Assembly: GCA_049322755.1 (NCBI GenBank)
Contig: JBMOQX010000072.1
Span: forward strand, 62,001 to 126,000
Reading direction: 5' to 3'
Source of the DNA: DATIUV01 sp049322755
Lineage (GTDB): Bacteria > Pseudomonadota > Gammaproteobacteria > Burkholderiales > UBA6910
DNA length: 64,000 bases
Shown here: piece by piece, positions 48,874 to 57,353 of the stretch
Layout of the letters: the number at the start of each line of letters is the position of its first letter
Position numbering within the stretch: position 1 is the first letter of the stretch
Translations under genes and position numbers: made by a program
The notes under the pieces: model-generated
Told to the model about the DNA's origin: nothing
Seen by the model: the letters and a program-made list of their open reading frames with translations, nothing else
The model's database searches: none

Positions 48874-50322
48874 ATGCGCGCGCTGAGCCCCGCGACGACC
48901 CCGCGCCTGCCGGCACTCGCGCGCCTGCCCGCGTGGCTTTACGCGCTGCCGCTGCCGGGCGCGGCGCACCGGCGCATGGCCTCCGCGTGGCTCGCCCTCG
49001 GCGTCGTGTCACTGGTGCTCTCGGGCGTGTACTCGGTGCTGCTGGTGCTCTCCCGCGCACCCTACGTGAAGGACGTCTTTCCGCTGGTGGACTTCTTCCA
49101 CACCGCGCTGGTGCTGCACGTGGATCTGTCGGTGCTGGTGTGGTTCCTGGCGTTCGCCGGGGTGTTCTGGAGCCTGAACAGCACGGCGCGCTGGATGCGC
49201 CTGGGCTGGGCGGCGCTGGCGCTGTGCGTCGCCGGCACCGCGATTCTCGCCGCCGCGCCGTTTCTGCAGCGCGCCGCACCGGTGATGAGCAACTACATCC
49301 CGGTGCTGGACGGCAGCCTGTTCCTCGGCGGCCTGCTGACGTTCGCCGCCGGCTTCGGCCTGCTCACGCTGCGCAGCATGGCGGCGGTGCCGGCGGTGGG
49401 AACGCGTCCCGACGGCGCCGGCGCGCTGCGCTTCGGCTTGAACGCGTCGGTGGTGTCGGCGGCGGTGGCGCTGATGGCGTTCGTCTGGTCCTACCTGCGC
49501 CTGCCGCCGGGCCTGGAGGGCAAGGCCTACTACGAGCTGCTGTTCTGGGGCGGCGGCCACGTCGTGCAGTTCACCTACACGCTGCTGATGTTCGTCGCCT
49601 GGCTGTGGCTGGCGGGCGCCATCGGCGCGCGGGTGCCGCTCAAGCCGCGCACCGCGCTGCTGCTGTTCGTGATCGCGCTGGCGGCGGTGTTCGCCACGCC
49701 CGTCATCTACCTGGCCCTCGACATCACCTCGGTGGAGCACCACCGCTGGCTTACCTGGATGATGCAGTTCGGCGGCGGGCTGGCGATCCTGCCCTTCGCC
49801 CTGGCGACGCTGGCGGCGCTGGCGGGCGCGCCGACGGCGTCGCCGGCGCAGCGGCCGCTCAAGGCGGCGCTGATCGCCTCGCTGGCGCTGTTCGGCACCG
49901 GCGGGCTCATCGCGCTGGACATCGACGGCAGCAACGTCAAGATCCCCGCTCATTATCACGGCTGCATCGTCGGCGTGACCCTGGCGTTCATGGGGGTGGC
50001 CTACCACCTGCTGCCGCGGCTGGGCTGGGGCGCGCCGCGCGCGCGCCTCGCCACCTGGCAGTGCTACCTCTACAGCGGCGGGCAGCTGCTGCACATCCTC
50101 GGGCTGGTCTGGTCGGGCGGGTACGGCGTGCAGCGCAAGGTGGCCGGGAGCGCGCAGGTGCTGGAGGGCTGGGGCCAGAAGGCGGGCATGGGGCTGATGG
50201 GGCTGGGCGGGCTGATCGCCGTCATCGGCGGCCTGCTGTTCATCGTCGTGGTGCTGGAGGCGGTGCGCCGCCGCGGCTCAGCCGCCGAACAGGCCGATGA
50301 ACCAGAAGGTGATCACCGCTAG
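48874..50322 (+). CDS. Divergent heme-copper oxidase subunit I without active-site Tyr
   Basis: 482 residues, about 12 helices. All six metal-binding His can be placed: VLHVDLSVLVWFLAF (low-spin heme), GGGHVVQFTYTLLM (CuB), SVEHHRWLTWM (CuB pair) and IPAHYHGCIVGVTLAF (high- and low-spin heme). The CuB-helix lacks the HPxVY Tyr; the place four after His is Phe. The layout resembles cbb3-like and non-canonical NO reductases. No CuA or cytochrome c subunit follows, so electrons probably come from the cytochrome b fusions upstream, four bases away. NO reduction is the favoured guess; heme type unknown. Its 3' end overlaps the converging 50278 gene by 45 bases. Confidence 0.87.
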   Translation: MRALSPATTPRLPALARLPAWLYALPLPGAAHRRMASAWLALGVVSLVLSGVYSVLLVLSRAPYVKDVFPLVDFFHTALVLHVDLSVLVWFLAFAGVFWSLNSTARWMRLGWAALALCVAGTAILAAAPFLQRAAPVMSNYIPVLDGSLFLGGLLTFAAGFGLLTLRSMAAVPAVGTRPDGAGALRFGLNASVVSAAVALMAFVWSYLRLPPGLEGKAYYELLFWGGGHVVQFTYTLLMFVAWLWLAGAIGARVPLKPRTALLLFVIALAAVFATPVIYLALDITSVEHHRWLTWMMQFGGGLAILPFALATLAALAGAPTASPAQRPLKAALIASLALFGTGGLIALDIDGSNVKIPAHYHGCIVGVTLAFMGVAYHLLPRLGWGAPRARLATWQCYLYSGGQLLHILGLVWSGGYGVQRKVAGSAQVLEGWGQKAGMGLMGLGGLIAVIGGLLFIVVVLEAVRRRGSAAEQADEPEGDHR

Positions 50323-50457
50323 CGGCAGGATGATGGCGAAGTAGACGATGTCGCGGTTCTTGAAGCGCGCGCCCCGCGCCACCTCGATGCGGTCCAGCAG
50401 CCAGCCGGCAAAAAAATAGAGCCCGATGGCGATAACGGTGAAATAGATCACCTCCAC
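50278..50457 (-). CDS. 59-residue two-helix membrane protein
   Basis: Two hydrophobic helices (VIYFTVIAIGLYFFAGWLL, VYFAIILPLAVITFWFIGLF) joined by a charged loop (DRIEVARGARFKNRD). GGGAGAATGCC precedes the GTG at 50457; an ATG at 50487 would add ten residues but lies in the likely -10 region. An FNR/Dnr box is upstream, so it belongs to the denitrification regulon. The family is not recognised; similar short proteins are annotated as hypothetical in denitrifiers. Confidence 0.75.
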   Translation of the reverse strand: MEVIYFTVIAIGLYFFAGWLLDRIEVARGARFKNRDIVYFAIILPLAVITFWFIGLFGG

Positions 50458-50485
50458 GGCATTCTCCCGCGATTTGCACCGGGGC

Positions 50486-50528
50486 ATTCCAGCACGCGCC
50501 GGGGGCCCGCCGACATGATCGAGATCAA
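50486..50528 (-). promoter_or_regulatory. FNR/Dnr-type promoter of the 59-residue protein gene
   Basis: Box ATGAT-CGAG-ATCAA (one mismatch) at 50515-50528, then TGGAAT (minus strand, 50491-50486) after 23 bases. Confidence 0.65.
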
Positions 50529-50548
50529 GCAATGCGGCCCACGCCGGG

Positions 50549-51094
50549 TCAATCCCGGACCTCGCGGCGGGCGGCCTTGTCGCTCCACACCCACACGTAA
50601 TGGGCGCCCGAGAGGACGGTGAACAGCGCCACGACGCCGAACAGCCAGGGCAGGTACGGGGCGACGTCGAGATAGCCCGCGGCATGGGCCAGCAGCACCA
50701 CCAGCAGCGAAAACTGAAAGAAAGTGCAGACCTTGCCCAGCGCCGTGGGGGCCATGCGATAGGGCCCGATCGCCAGGCGATAGCTCACCGCGCCCACCAC
50801 GATGACGAAGTCGCGGCCCACCATCAGCGCCGCCAGCCACAGGGGCAGGGCCTTGATCCACGCCAGCATCAGCACGCTGGCGAGGATCAGCAGCTTGTCG
50901 GCAATGGGGTCCAGCACCGCGCCGATGCGGGTGCGCTGGTTGAATTGGCGGGCGACGAAGCCGTCGATGGCGTCGCTCACGCTGGCGACGACGAAGGTCC
51001 AGAACGCCGCGACGTAACGGCCCTCGAGCAGGAAAAACGCCAGGGCGGGGACGAGGCACAGGCGCAGCAGCGTGATGGCATTGGCGACGTTCAT
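50549..51094 (-). CDS. pgsA: CDP-alcohol phosphatidyltransferase (PgsA-like)
   Basis: 181 residues, five to six helices. The signature D-G-x2-A-R-x8-G-x3-D-x3-D is intact in SDAIDGFVARQFNQRTRIG followed by AVLDPIADK. Makes phosphatidylglycerol-phosphate from CDP-diacylglycerol and glycerol-3-phosphate if it is PgsA; another CDP-alcohol transferase is possible since length is on the short side. Marks the end of the denitrification region; no Dnr box. Divergent from the helicase gene. Confidence 0.85.
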   Translation of the reverse strand: MNVANAITLLRLCLVPALAFFLLEGRYVAAFWTFVVASVSDAIDGFVARQFNQRTRIGAVLDPIADKLLILASVLMLAWIKALPLWLAALMVGRDFVIVVGAVSYRLAIGPYRMAPTALGKVCTFFQFSLLVVLLAHAAGYLDVAPYLPWLFGVVALFTVLSGAHYVWVWSDKAARREVRD

Positions 51095-51212
51095 GCGCTT
51101 GACACCGAGGGGACCCGGCTGCGCTGTCGATTCTAGCAGCTTCTATCGGCGGCGCCCGAGGGCGGATGCGGCCAGGCCGCATGGTAAACTGCGCCCATTT
51201 TGCGCTTGCCTG

Positions 51213-53150
51213 ATGGAAGACCTCGAACGGGTTTTCAGCCCCGACGGGCCGCTCGCGGCGCGGGTTCCCGGCTTCGTTTCCCGTCCCCAGCAGCTGGAGA
51301 TGGCCCAGGCCATCGGCGAGGCCATCGCCGCCCGCCGCGTGCTGGTGGCGGAGGCCGGTACCGGCACCGGCAAGACCTTTGCCTATCTGGTGCCGGCGCT
51401 GCTCTCGGGCGGCAAGGTCATCGTCTCCACCGGCACCAAGACCCTGCAGGACCAGCTTTTCCAGCGCGACCTGCCGACGGTGCGCGGCGCCCTCAACGTG
51501 CCCGTGACGGTGGCGTTGCTCAAGGGGCGGGCCAACTACGTCTGCCATCTCCACCTGGAGCGGGCGCTGAAGGACGGGCGCTTCGCGTCGCGCCAGGCGG
51601 CCGAGGATCTGCAGCGGGCGCGCGCCTTCGCCGCGCGCAGCCGGGACGGCGACCGCAACGCCGCCGCCGACATCGCCGAGACCTCGCCGGTCTGGCCGGT
51701 GGTCACGTCCACCCGCGACAACTGCCTCGGCTCCGAGTGCGATTTCTACGACGAGTGCTTCGTGATGAAGGCGCGGCGCGAGGCTCTGGCGGCGGACGTG
51801 GTGGTGGTGAACCATCACCTGTTCTTCGCCGACCTGGTGCTGCGCGATGTCGGCGTGGCCGAGCTCCTGCCGGCGTGCCACACGGTGATCTTCGACGAGG
51901 CGCACCAGCTGCCGGACACCGCCAGCCTGTTCTTCGGCGCGAGCGTCACCACCGGCCAGCTGCTGGAACTGGCCCGCGATGCGCGCGCCGCGGCCCTCAC
52001 CCAGGCGCGGGATTTTGCGGCGCTGCCCGCGGCCTGCGACGCGCTGGAAAAGGCGGTGCGGGACCAGCGCCTGGCCGCCGGCGTGCATAGCGCCCGCTGG
52101 ACGCGCGAGCAGGCGCTGGGGAACGCCGACCTCGCCACGGCGGTGACCGCGGTGGCCGGAGCGCTGCAGGGACTCGCGGCCGCGCTGGAGAGCCAGGCCG
52201 AGCGCGCGGCCGAGCTGGCCAACTGTCACGAGCGCGCGGCGGCGCTCCACGCCAGCGTCGAAGGCTGGCGCGGCGACAGCGATCCCTCGATGGTGCGCTG
52301 GGCCGAGGTGCTCGGCCAGTCGCTGCACCTCAACCAGACGCCGCTCAGCGTGGCCGAAGTCTTCGGCCGCCAGCTCGCCGGCACGCCGCGGGCGTGGATT
52401 TTCACCTCCGCGACCCTGGCGGTGGGCGGTGACTTCCGCCATTACTGCCGCCAGCTGGGCCTGGAAGGCGCCGGCACGGCGGGCTGGGAGAGCCCGTTCG
52501 ACTATCCGCGCAACGCGCTGCTGTACGTGCCCGAGGACCTGCCCGATCCGGGCGAGCGCGAGTTCACCGCGGCGGTGGTGGCCGCCGCGGTTCCCGTGAT
52601 CCGTGCCAGCCGCGGGCGCGCGTTCCTGCTGTTCACCACCTTGCGGGCGCTGAATCGCGCGCGGGACCTGCTGCGGGAGGCGCTGGGGAGCGAGTTCCCG
52701 ATCCTCTGCCAGGGCGAGGACGCCAAGAGCGAGATGCTGGAGCGCTTCCGCGCGCTCGGCAACGCCGTGCTGCTGGGCAGCCAGTCGTTCTGGGAAGGCG
52801 TCGACGTGCGCGGCCCGGCGCTCTCGGTGGTGGTGATCGACAAGCTGCCCTTCGCGCCGCCGGACGATCCGGTGTATGCGGCGCGCCTCCAGCGCATCCG
52901 GGACGATGGCGGCAATCCGTTCACCGATTACCAGCTGCCGGAGGCGGTGCTGAGCCTGAAGCAGGGCGCCGGCCGGCTGATCCGCAGCGAAACCGACCGT
53001 GGCGTGCTGATGATCTGCGATGCGCGGCTGGCGACACGGCCCTACGGGCGCCGGATCCTGGCCAGCCTGCCGCCGATGCGCCGCACCCGGCGGCTGGACG
53101 AGGTGGTGGCCTTTCTCGGGGAAGAATCGGCGGCGGAGGCGATGCCCTGA
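51213..53150 (+). CDS. XPD-like iron-sulfur DNA helicase (DinG/YoaA)
   Basis: 645 residues; the length is nearer to YoaA (636) than to DinG (716). Walker A EAGTGTGKTFAYL near residue 50, DEAH box VIFDEAHQLPD near 225, and four iron-sulfur Cys in YVCHLHLERAL and CLGSECDFYDECF. Helicase motifs at the C-terminus include GSQSFWEGVDVRG and QGAGRLIRSETDRG. The ATG at 51213 is chosen over the longer frame, which runs through the pgsA promoter region. It acts in DNA repair and replication restart. Confidence 0.94.
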   Translation: MEDLERVFSPDGPLAARVPGFVSRPQQLEMAQAIGEAIAARRVLVAEAGTGTGKTFAYLVPALLSGGKVIVSTGTKTLQDQLFQRDLPTVRGALNVPVTVALLKGRANYVCHLHLERALKDGRFASRQAAEDLQRARAFAARSRDGDRNAAADIAETSPVWPVVTSTRDNCLGSECDFYDECFVMKARREALAADVVVVNHHLFFADLVLRDVGVAELLPACHTVIFDEAHQLPDTASLFFGASVTTGQLLELARDARAAALTQARDFAALPAACDALEKAVRDQRLAAGVHSARWTREQALGNADLATAVTAVAGALQGLAAALESQAERAAELANCHERAAALHASVEGWRGDSDPSMVRWAEVLGQSLHLNQTPLSVAEVFGRQLAGTPRAWIFTSATLAVGGDFRHYCRQLGLEGAGTAGWESPFDYPRNALLYVPEDLPDPGEREFTAAVVAAAVPVIRASRGRAFLLFTTLRALNRARDLLREALGSEFPILCQGEDAKSEMLERFRALGNAVLLGSQSFWEGVDVRGPALSVVVIDKLPFAPPDDPVYAARLQRIRDDGGNPFTDYQLPEAVLSLKQGAGRLIRSETDRGVLMICDARLATRPYGRRILASLPPMRRTRRLDEVVAFLGEESAAEAMP

Positions 53151-53245
53151 CCGGCGCTGGTCGCGCGGGCCGATTGCGGCTATTCTGGCTGCAGAGCCCG
53201 ACGGCAAGTCCCTGCAGAGGCTCGTACCAGGAGGCAGGCGATCCG

Positions 53246-53641
53246 ATGGCTGACGAAAAGCCCGAACTTCCCGAAGAGGTGGAGAAGCTGCTCGCGGACC
53301 TGCGCACGTATCTCGCGAACAGCAACGATCCCTGGGACCAGCGCCGCGACCTGATCTACCGCATCAACCAGCTGGTCTCCGGCGGCGATTCCGATCTGTT
53401 CGTCGCCAGCGTGCGCGAGATGGGGCGCATGGGCGCTAGCTACGCCAGCATGATGCAGCAGTTCACGCAGATGATGGCTTCGTCGATGCCGGGTGCGAAC
53501 CTCGCCGACGCGTTCACCCGCACGTTCGCGCCCAACGCCTTCGTCAATCCGGCCGTGCACGATTTCTTCCGCCAGATGAACGACCTGATGGAAGCGCAGC
53601 GCTCGGCCTTCGGCATCGGCGACAAGTCCGGCAAGCGCTGA
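53246..53641 (+). CDS. Hypothetical 131-residue helical protein
   Basis: Acidic helical start (ELPEEVEKLLADLRTYLA), then DQRRDLIYRINQLV and a Met-rich middle (SYASMMQQFTQMMASSMPG). No signal peptide or membrane segment. AGGAGG is 11 bases before the ATG. It converges on rimO with 12 bases between stops. Not recognised. Confidence 0.75.
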   Translation: MADEKPELPEEVEKLLADLRTYLANSNDPWDQRRDLIYRINQLVSGGDSDLFVASVREMGRMGASYASMMQQFTQMMASSMPGANLADAFTRTFAPNAFVNPAVHDFFRQMNDLMEAQRSAFGIGDKSGKR

Positions 53642-53653
53642 GCGGGCACGGGC

Positions 53654-55015
53654 CTAGCGCACGGCGGCGGCCCGTTTGCGCGGGGCCTGCGCGAGCACCC
53701 CGTTCAGGTCGTGATCGTCCGCGGCGACGATCCGCGCGCGCACCCGGTCGCCGGCGCGCAGACCCCGCGCCCCCGGCAGGTGCACGACGCCGTCGATCTC
53801 GGGCGCCTCGCCCGCCGTGCGCGCCACGGCGCCCTCGTCGCCGGCCTCGTCCACCAGCACCTCCAGCGTGCGGCCGACACGGCGCTGCAGGCGCGCGCGG
53901 CTGATTTGCGCCTGCGCCGCCATGAGGCGCGCGCGCCGCTCTTCCTTCACTTCCTCGGCCACCGCCCCGGGCAGCGCATTGGCGGCGGCGCCTTCAACCG
54001 CGGAGTAGGCGAAGCAGCCGACCCGGTCCAGCTGCGCTTCCTGGAGGAACGCCAGCAGCTGCTCGAACTCCGCCTCGGTCTCGCCGGGAAAGCCGACGAT
54101 GAACGTGCTGCGCAGCGTGATGTCGGGGCAGTCGTCGCGCCAGGCGCGGATGCGCCGGAGGTTGTCCTCCCCGCTGGCGGGACGCTTCATCAGCCTGAGA
54201 ATGCGCGGGCTGGCGTGCTGGAACGGCACGTCCAGGTAGGGCAGCACGCGGCCCCCGGCCATCAGCGGGATCACGTCGTCCACGTGCGGGTAGGGATAGA
54301 CGTAATGCAGCCGCACCCAGACGCCGAGCTCGCCCAGCGCGCGCACCAGCTCGGTGAAGCGGGTCTTGAGCGGCCGCCCGTTCCAGAACCCGGTGCGGTA
54401 GCGCACGTCCACGCCGTAGGCGCTGGTGTCCTGGGAGATCACCAGCAGTTCCTGCACGCCGGCGCCCACCAGGGCTTCCGCTTCCTTCATCACCTCGCCG
54501 ATGGGGCGGCTGACGAGGTCCCCGCGCATCGACGGGATGATGCAGAAGGTGCAGCGGTGATTGCAGCCTTCGGAGATCTTGAGATAGGCGTAGTGCCGCG
54601 GCGTGAGGCGGATGCCCTGGGGCGGCACCAGGTCGAGGAACGGATCGTGGGGTTTGGGCAGGTGGCGGTGCACCGCATCCATCACCGCCTCGAGGGCGTG
54701 GGGTCCGGTCACCGCCAGCACGTCCGGATGGGCCTGCCGGACCACGTCACCCTTGGCGCCCAGGCAGCCGGTGACGATCACGCGCCCGTTTTCCGCCAGC
54801 GCCTCGCCGATGGCGTCCAGCGATTCGTCCACCGCCGTGTCGATGAAGCCGCAGGTGTTGACCACCACCAGGTCGGCGCCGTCGTAGCTGGGCGCGATGT
54901 CGTAGCCCTCGGCCCGCAGGCGGGTGAGGATGCCTTCGGAGTCCACCAGGGCCTTGGGACAGCCCAGCGAAACGAAACCGACGCGCGGCGCGGCGCCGGG
55001 CTTGGTGCGGGCCAT
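53654..55015 (-). CDS. rimO: Ribosomal protein S12 methylthiotransferase RimO
   Basis: 453 residues. N-terminal MTTase domain (VGFVSLGCPKALVDSEGI) with three cluster Cys, radical SAM core with SEGCNHRCTFCIIPSMRG near residue 155, and C-terminal TRAM domain. The GCPKALVDSE start and IPSMRG mark RimO as opposed to MiaB. Methylthiolates Asp89 of ribosomal protein S12. Confidence 0.97.
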   Translation of the reverse strand: MARTKPGAAPRVGFVSLGCPKALVDSEGILTRLRAEGYDIAPSYDGADLVVVNTCGFIDTAVDESLDAIGEALAENGRVIVTGCLGAKGDVVRQAHPDVLAVTGPHALEAVMDAVHRHLPKPHDPFLDLVPPQGIRLTPRHYAYLKISEGCNHRCTFCIIPSMRGDLVSRPIGEVMKEAEALVGAGVQELLVISQDTSAYGVDVRYRTGFWNGRPLKTRFTELVRALGELGVWVRLHYVYPYPHVDDVIPLMAGGRVLPYLDVPFQHASPRILRLMKRPASGEDNLRRIRAWRDDCPDITLRSTFIVGFPGETEAEFEQLLAFLQEAQLDRVGCFAYSAVEGAAANALPGAVAEEVKEERRARLMAAQAQISRARLQRRVGRTLEVLVDEAGDEGAVARTAGEAPEIDGVVHLPGARGLRAGDRVRARIVAADDHDLNGVLAQAPRKRAAAVR

Positions 55016-55029
55016 GGGGGACGAGCGGC

Positions 55030-55638
55030 TTACGGGGTCTTCTTGCCCTCGTCCTTGGACTCGGGCCCGGTGGGCGGGGATTCGGCGGCGGATTCGCCGC
55101 CGGCGGGGAAGCCCGGGAACGGGAAGCCGCCGAACAGGTTGCGGGTCTGGCGCTGCAGCTGGTTCTGCATGTCCAGGAACAGGTTGGCGCTCTGCTCCAG
55201 GTAATTGGACAGCAGGCCCTGGACCGCGGGACCCTGGATCTTCAGGAACTGGCTCCAGGCGTCCGAACTGAACATCGGATTCTCGCCGTACATCGCCTTG
55301 GACTGCTCCTGCAGCTTCTTCTGCATGTCGATGAAGGTCTGGATGTTCTTCTCCAGATAGGCGCCCATCATCCCCTGCATGGCGTGGCCGTAAAAGCGGA
55401 TGATCTGGGACAGCATGTCGCGGGAGAACATCGGCACGCCGCCGCTTTCCTCGTCGAGGATGATCTGCAGCAGGATGCTGCGCGTCAAATCCTCGTTGGT
55501 CTTGGCGTCCACGACCCGGAACTCCACTTGGTCCAGCACCAGCTGCTTGACGTCCGCGAGAGTGATGTAGCTGCTGGCGGAGGTGTCGTAGAGCCGCCGG
55601 TTGGGGTACTTCTTGATCAGTCGGATATCGTCGGGCAT
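55030..55638 (-). CDS. phaR: Polyhydroxyalkanoate synthesis repressor PhaR
   Basis: 202 residues. The N-terminal PHB/PHA accumulation regulator DNA-binding domain (IKKYPNRRLYDTSASSYITL) and the following repeat domain are complete; the C-terminus is Pro/Gly-rich. PhaR represses phasin and its own gene and binds PHA granules. The divergent phasin gene and a TTGCAT inverted repeat in the spacer fit that role. Confidence 0.96.
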   Translation of the reverse strand: MPDDIRLIKKYPNRRLYDTSASSYITLADVKQLVLDQVEFRVVDAKTNEDLTRSILLQIILDEESGGVPMFSRDMLSQIIRFYGHAMQGMMGAYLEKNIQTFIDMQKKLQEQSKAMYGENPMFSSDAWSQFLKIQGPAVQGLLSNYLEQSANLFLDMQNQLQRQTRNLFGGFPFPGFPAGGESAAESPPTGPESKDEGKKTP

Positions 55639-55676
55639 TCCGCGGCCTTAGGGGCAAGTTGCACCAAATCAAATTA

Positions 55677-55696
55677 TTGCATGAACGCCGATGCAA
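55677..55696. promoter_or_regulatory. Candidate PhaR operator
   Basis: Perfect inverted repeat TTGCAT-N8-ATGCAA in the phaR-phasin spacer, with another TTGCA at 55659-55663. PhaR sites in other bacteria are TGCA-rich; the assignment is inference. Confidence 0.55.
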
Positions 55697-55775
55697 AGCA
55701 GCACGAGGCCCCAGGGAATCGGTCCGGGGCCCGTTCGGGGCGGCCTTAACGGCGATGGTGCAGCGCACCATAAAC

Positions 55776-55804
55776 TTGACAGGCTCCCTCGGGCTGCCTA
55801 GAAT
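55776..55804 (+). promoter_or_regulatory. Sigma-70-type promoter of the phasin gene
   Basis: TTGACA (55776-55781), 17 bases, TAGAAT (55799-55804): a near-consensus promoter, 52 bases ahead of the phasin ATG. Confidence 0.85.
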
Positions 55805-55856
55805 GCAGTTGTGCATCGCAGCAATCCGCCCGGGGCGGACAACGGAGGAGACTGAA

Positions 55857-56414
55857 ATGGTGAAGATTCCCGAACAGATCAACGAAATCAGCAAGAGCAA
55901 CGTCGAAATGGCGCTCAAGTTCGCCAAGATTTCCATGGACAGCGCCGAGAAACTGGTGAAGCTCCAGATCGAGGCCGCCCGCGCGGCCATGGAAGAAAAC
56001 GCCAAGAGCGCGAAAGCGCTGGCGGAAACCAAGGATCTGCAGGCGGCCAACGCCCTGCGGATGAAACTCGCGGAGTCCGGCGTCGAGCAGGCGATGGCCT
56101 ACGCCAAGAGCGTCTACGACGTCACCACCCATACCCAGGGCGAGCTGGCGCGGCTGTTCGAGGAGCGGCTGCAAAGCCTGACCAAGGGCATGTCCGGCGC
56201 CTTCGACCAGGCCACCGCCAGCGCGCCGCCGGGGGCGGATTTCGCGGTCAACGCCATGCGTTCTGCCATGGCGGCCAGCCAGGCGGCGATGGACGCCATG
56301 ACCAAGGCGGGCAAGCAGATGACGGAAATGGCGCAGGCCAATTTCCGGACGGCGGCAAGCGCCACCACCGACGCGGTGAAGAAGACCACCGGCGGCGGCA
56401 AGAAAGGTTCCTAA
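55857..56414 (+). CDS. Phasin (PHA granule-associated protein)
   Basis: 185 residues, Phasin_2 family: amphipathic helical start (QINEISKSNVEMALKFAKIS) and Ala/Lys-rich tail (DAVKKTTGGGKKGS). Coats PHA granules. GGAGGAG seven bases before the ATG and a near-consensus promoter point to high expression. A strong terminator follows. Confidence 0.93.
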   Translation: MVKIPEQINEISKSNVEMALKFAKISMDSAEKLVKLQIEAARAAMEENAKSAKALAETKDLQAANALRMKLAESGVEQAMAYAKSVYDVTTHTQGELARLFEERLQSLTKGMSGAFDQATASAPPGADFAVNAMRSAMAASQAAMDAMTKAGKQMTEMAQANFRTAASATTDAVKKTTGGGKKGS

Positions 56415-56470
56415 GGCTCCTCCTCCTCCTCCTTTATTCCCGGGATCCTTTCCCGGATAAAGGACCTCAG

Positions 56471-56502
56471 CCCCGGCGGTTCACCGCCGGGGCGTTTTCT
56501 TT
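56471..56502 (+). terminator. Rho-independent terminator after the phasin gene
   Basis: Stem CCCCGGCGG, loop TTCA, stem CCGCCGGGG, then CGTTTTCTTT. A second hairpin (around 56433-56459, CCGGGA-TCCTT-TCCCGG flanked by TTTAT/ATAAA) precedes it. Confidence 0.9.
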
Positions 56503-56563
56503 GGGGGTGCAAGCGCCGCGGAGGGCGAGTCCGTTGCTGCAGCGGCCGGCCCTGCCGCCGGCG

Positions 56564-57307
56564 TCAGAACATGTGCTGGCCGCCGTTGATGGAAATGTTG
56601 GCCCCGGTGACGAACGCTGCTTCCTCCGAAGTGAGGTAGGCGATCAGGCCGGCGATCTCCGCCGGCTTGCCGAGCCGGCCCACCGGGATCTGGGGAATGA
56701 TCTTGCTGTTGAGAATGTCCTCGGGAATCGCCATCACCATCTTGGTGCCGATGTAGCCCGGCGAGATCGTGTTCACCGTTACGCCCTTTTTCGCCACCTC
56801 CAGCGCCAGCGCCTTGGTGAAGCCGTGCATGCCGGCCTTGGCCGCGGAATAGTTGACCTGCCCGAACGCGCCTTTCTGGCCGTTCACCGACGAGACGTTG
56901 ACGACGCGGCCCCAGCCGCGGTCCACCATGCCGTCCAGCACCTGCTTGGTCATGTTGAACACGCTGTCCAGGTTGGTGCGGATCACCGCGTCCCAGTCGG
57001 CCTTGCCCATCTTCTTGAACGTCATGTCGCGGGTGATGCCGGCGTTGTTGATCAGGATGTCGATCGCGCCGACTGCCTTCACCGCCTCTTCGACGCCCCT
57101 GGCGCAGGAGTCGTAATCGGCGACGTCGATGCCAACGGCATAGAAGTCGAAGCCCTTGGCCTTCTGCTCCGCCATCCATTCCTTGACCTTCTTGTTGCCC
57201 GGCGAGTGGGTCACGACCACCTTGTGGCCGTGCTCCACCAGGTTTTCGCAGATGGCCTCGCCCAGACCGCCCATGCCGCCGGTCACGAGTGCGATACGTT
57301 GCGTCAT
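56564..57307 (-). CDS. phaB: Acetoacetyl-CoA reductase PhaB
   Basis: 247-residue short-chain dehydrogenase. NADPH-binding TGGMGGLGEAIC near residue 9, NNAGITRD near 89, catalytic Ser-Tyr-Lys in VNVSSVNGQKG and VNYSAAKAGMHG, and the PhaB-type C-terminus ANISINGGQHMF. Gives (R)-3-hydroxybutyryl-CoA for the PHA synthase. It lies 46 bases downstream of phaC; phaA is not in the window. Confidence 0.96.
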   Translation of the reverse strand: MTQRIALVTGGMGGLGEAICENLVEHGHKVVVTHSPGNKKVKEWMAEQKAKGFDFYAVGIDVADYDSCARGVEEAVKAVGAIDILINNAGITRDMTFKKMGKADWDAVIRTNLDSVFNMTKQVLDGMVDRGWGRVVNVSSVNGQKGAFGQVNYSAAKAGMHGFTKALALEVAKKGVTVNTISPGYIGTKMVMAIPEDILNSKIIPQIPVGRLGKPAEIAGLIAYLTSEEAAFVTGANISINGGQHMF

Positions 57308-57353
57308 TGATCATCTCCTCTTGTGGTGGGTGCCGCTCGTTGTTCGCAGTCCT

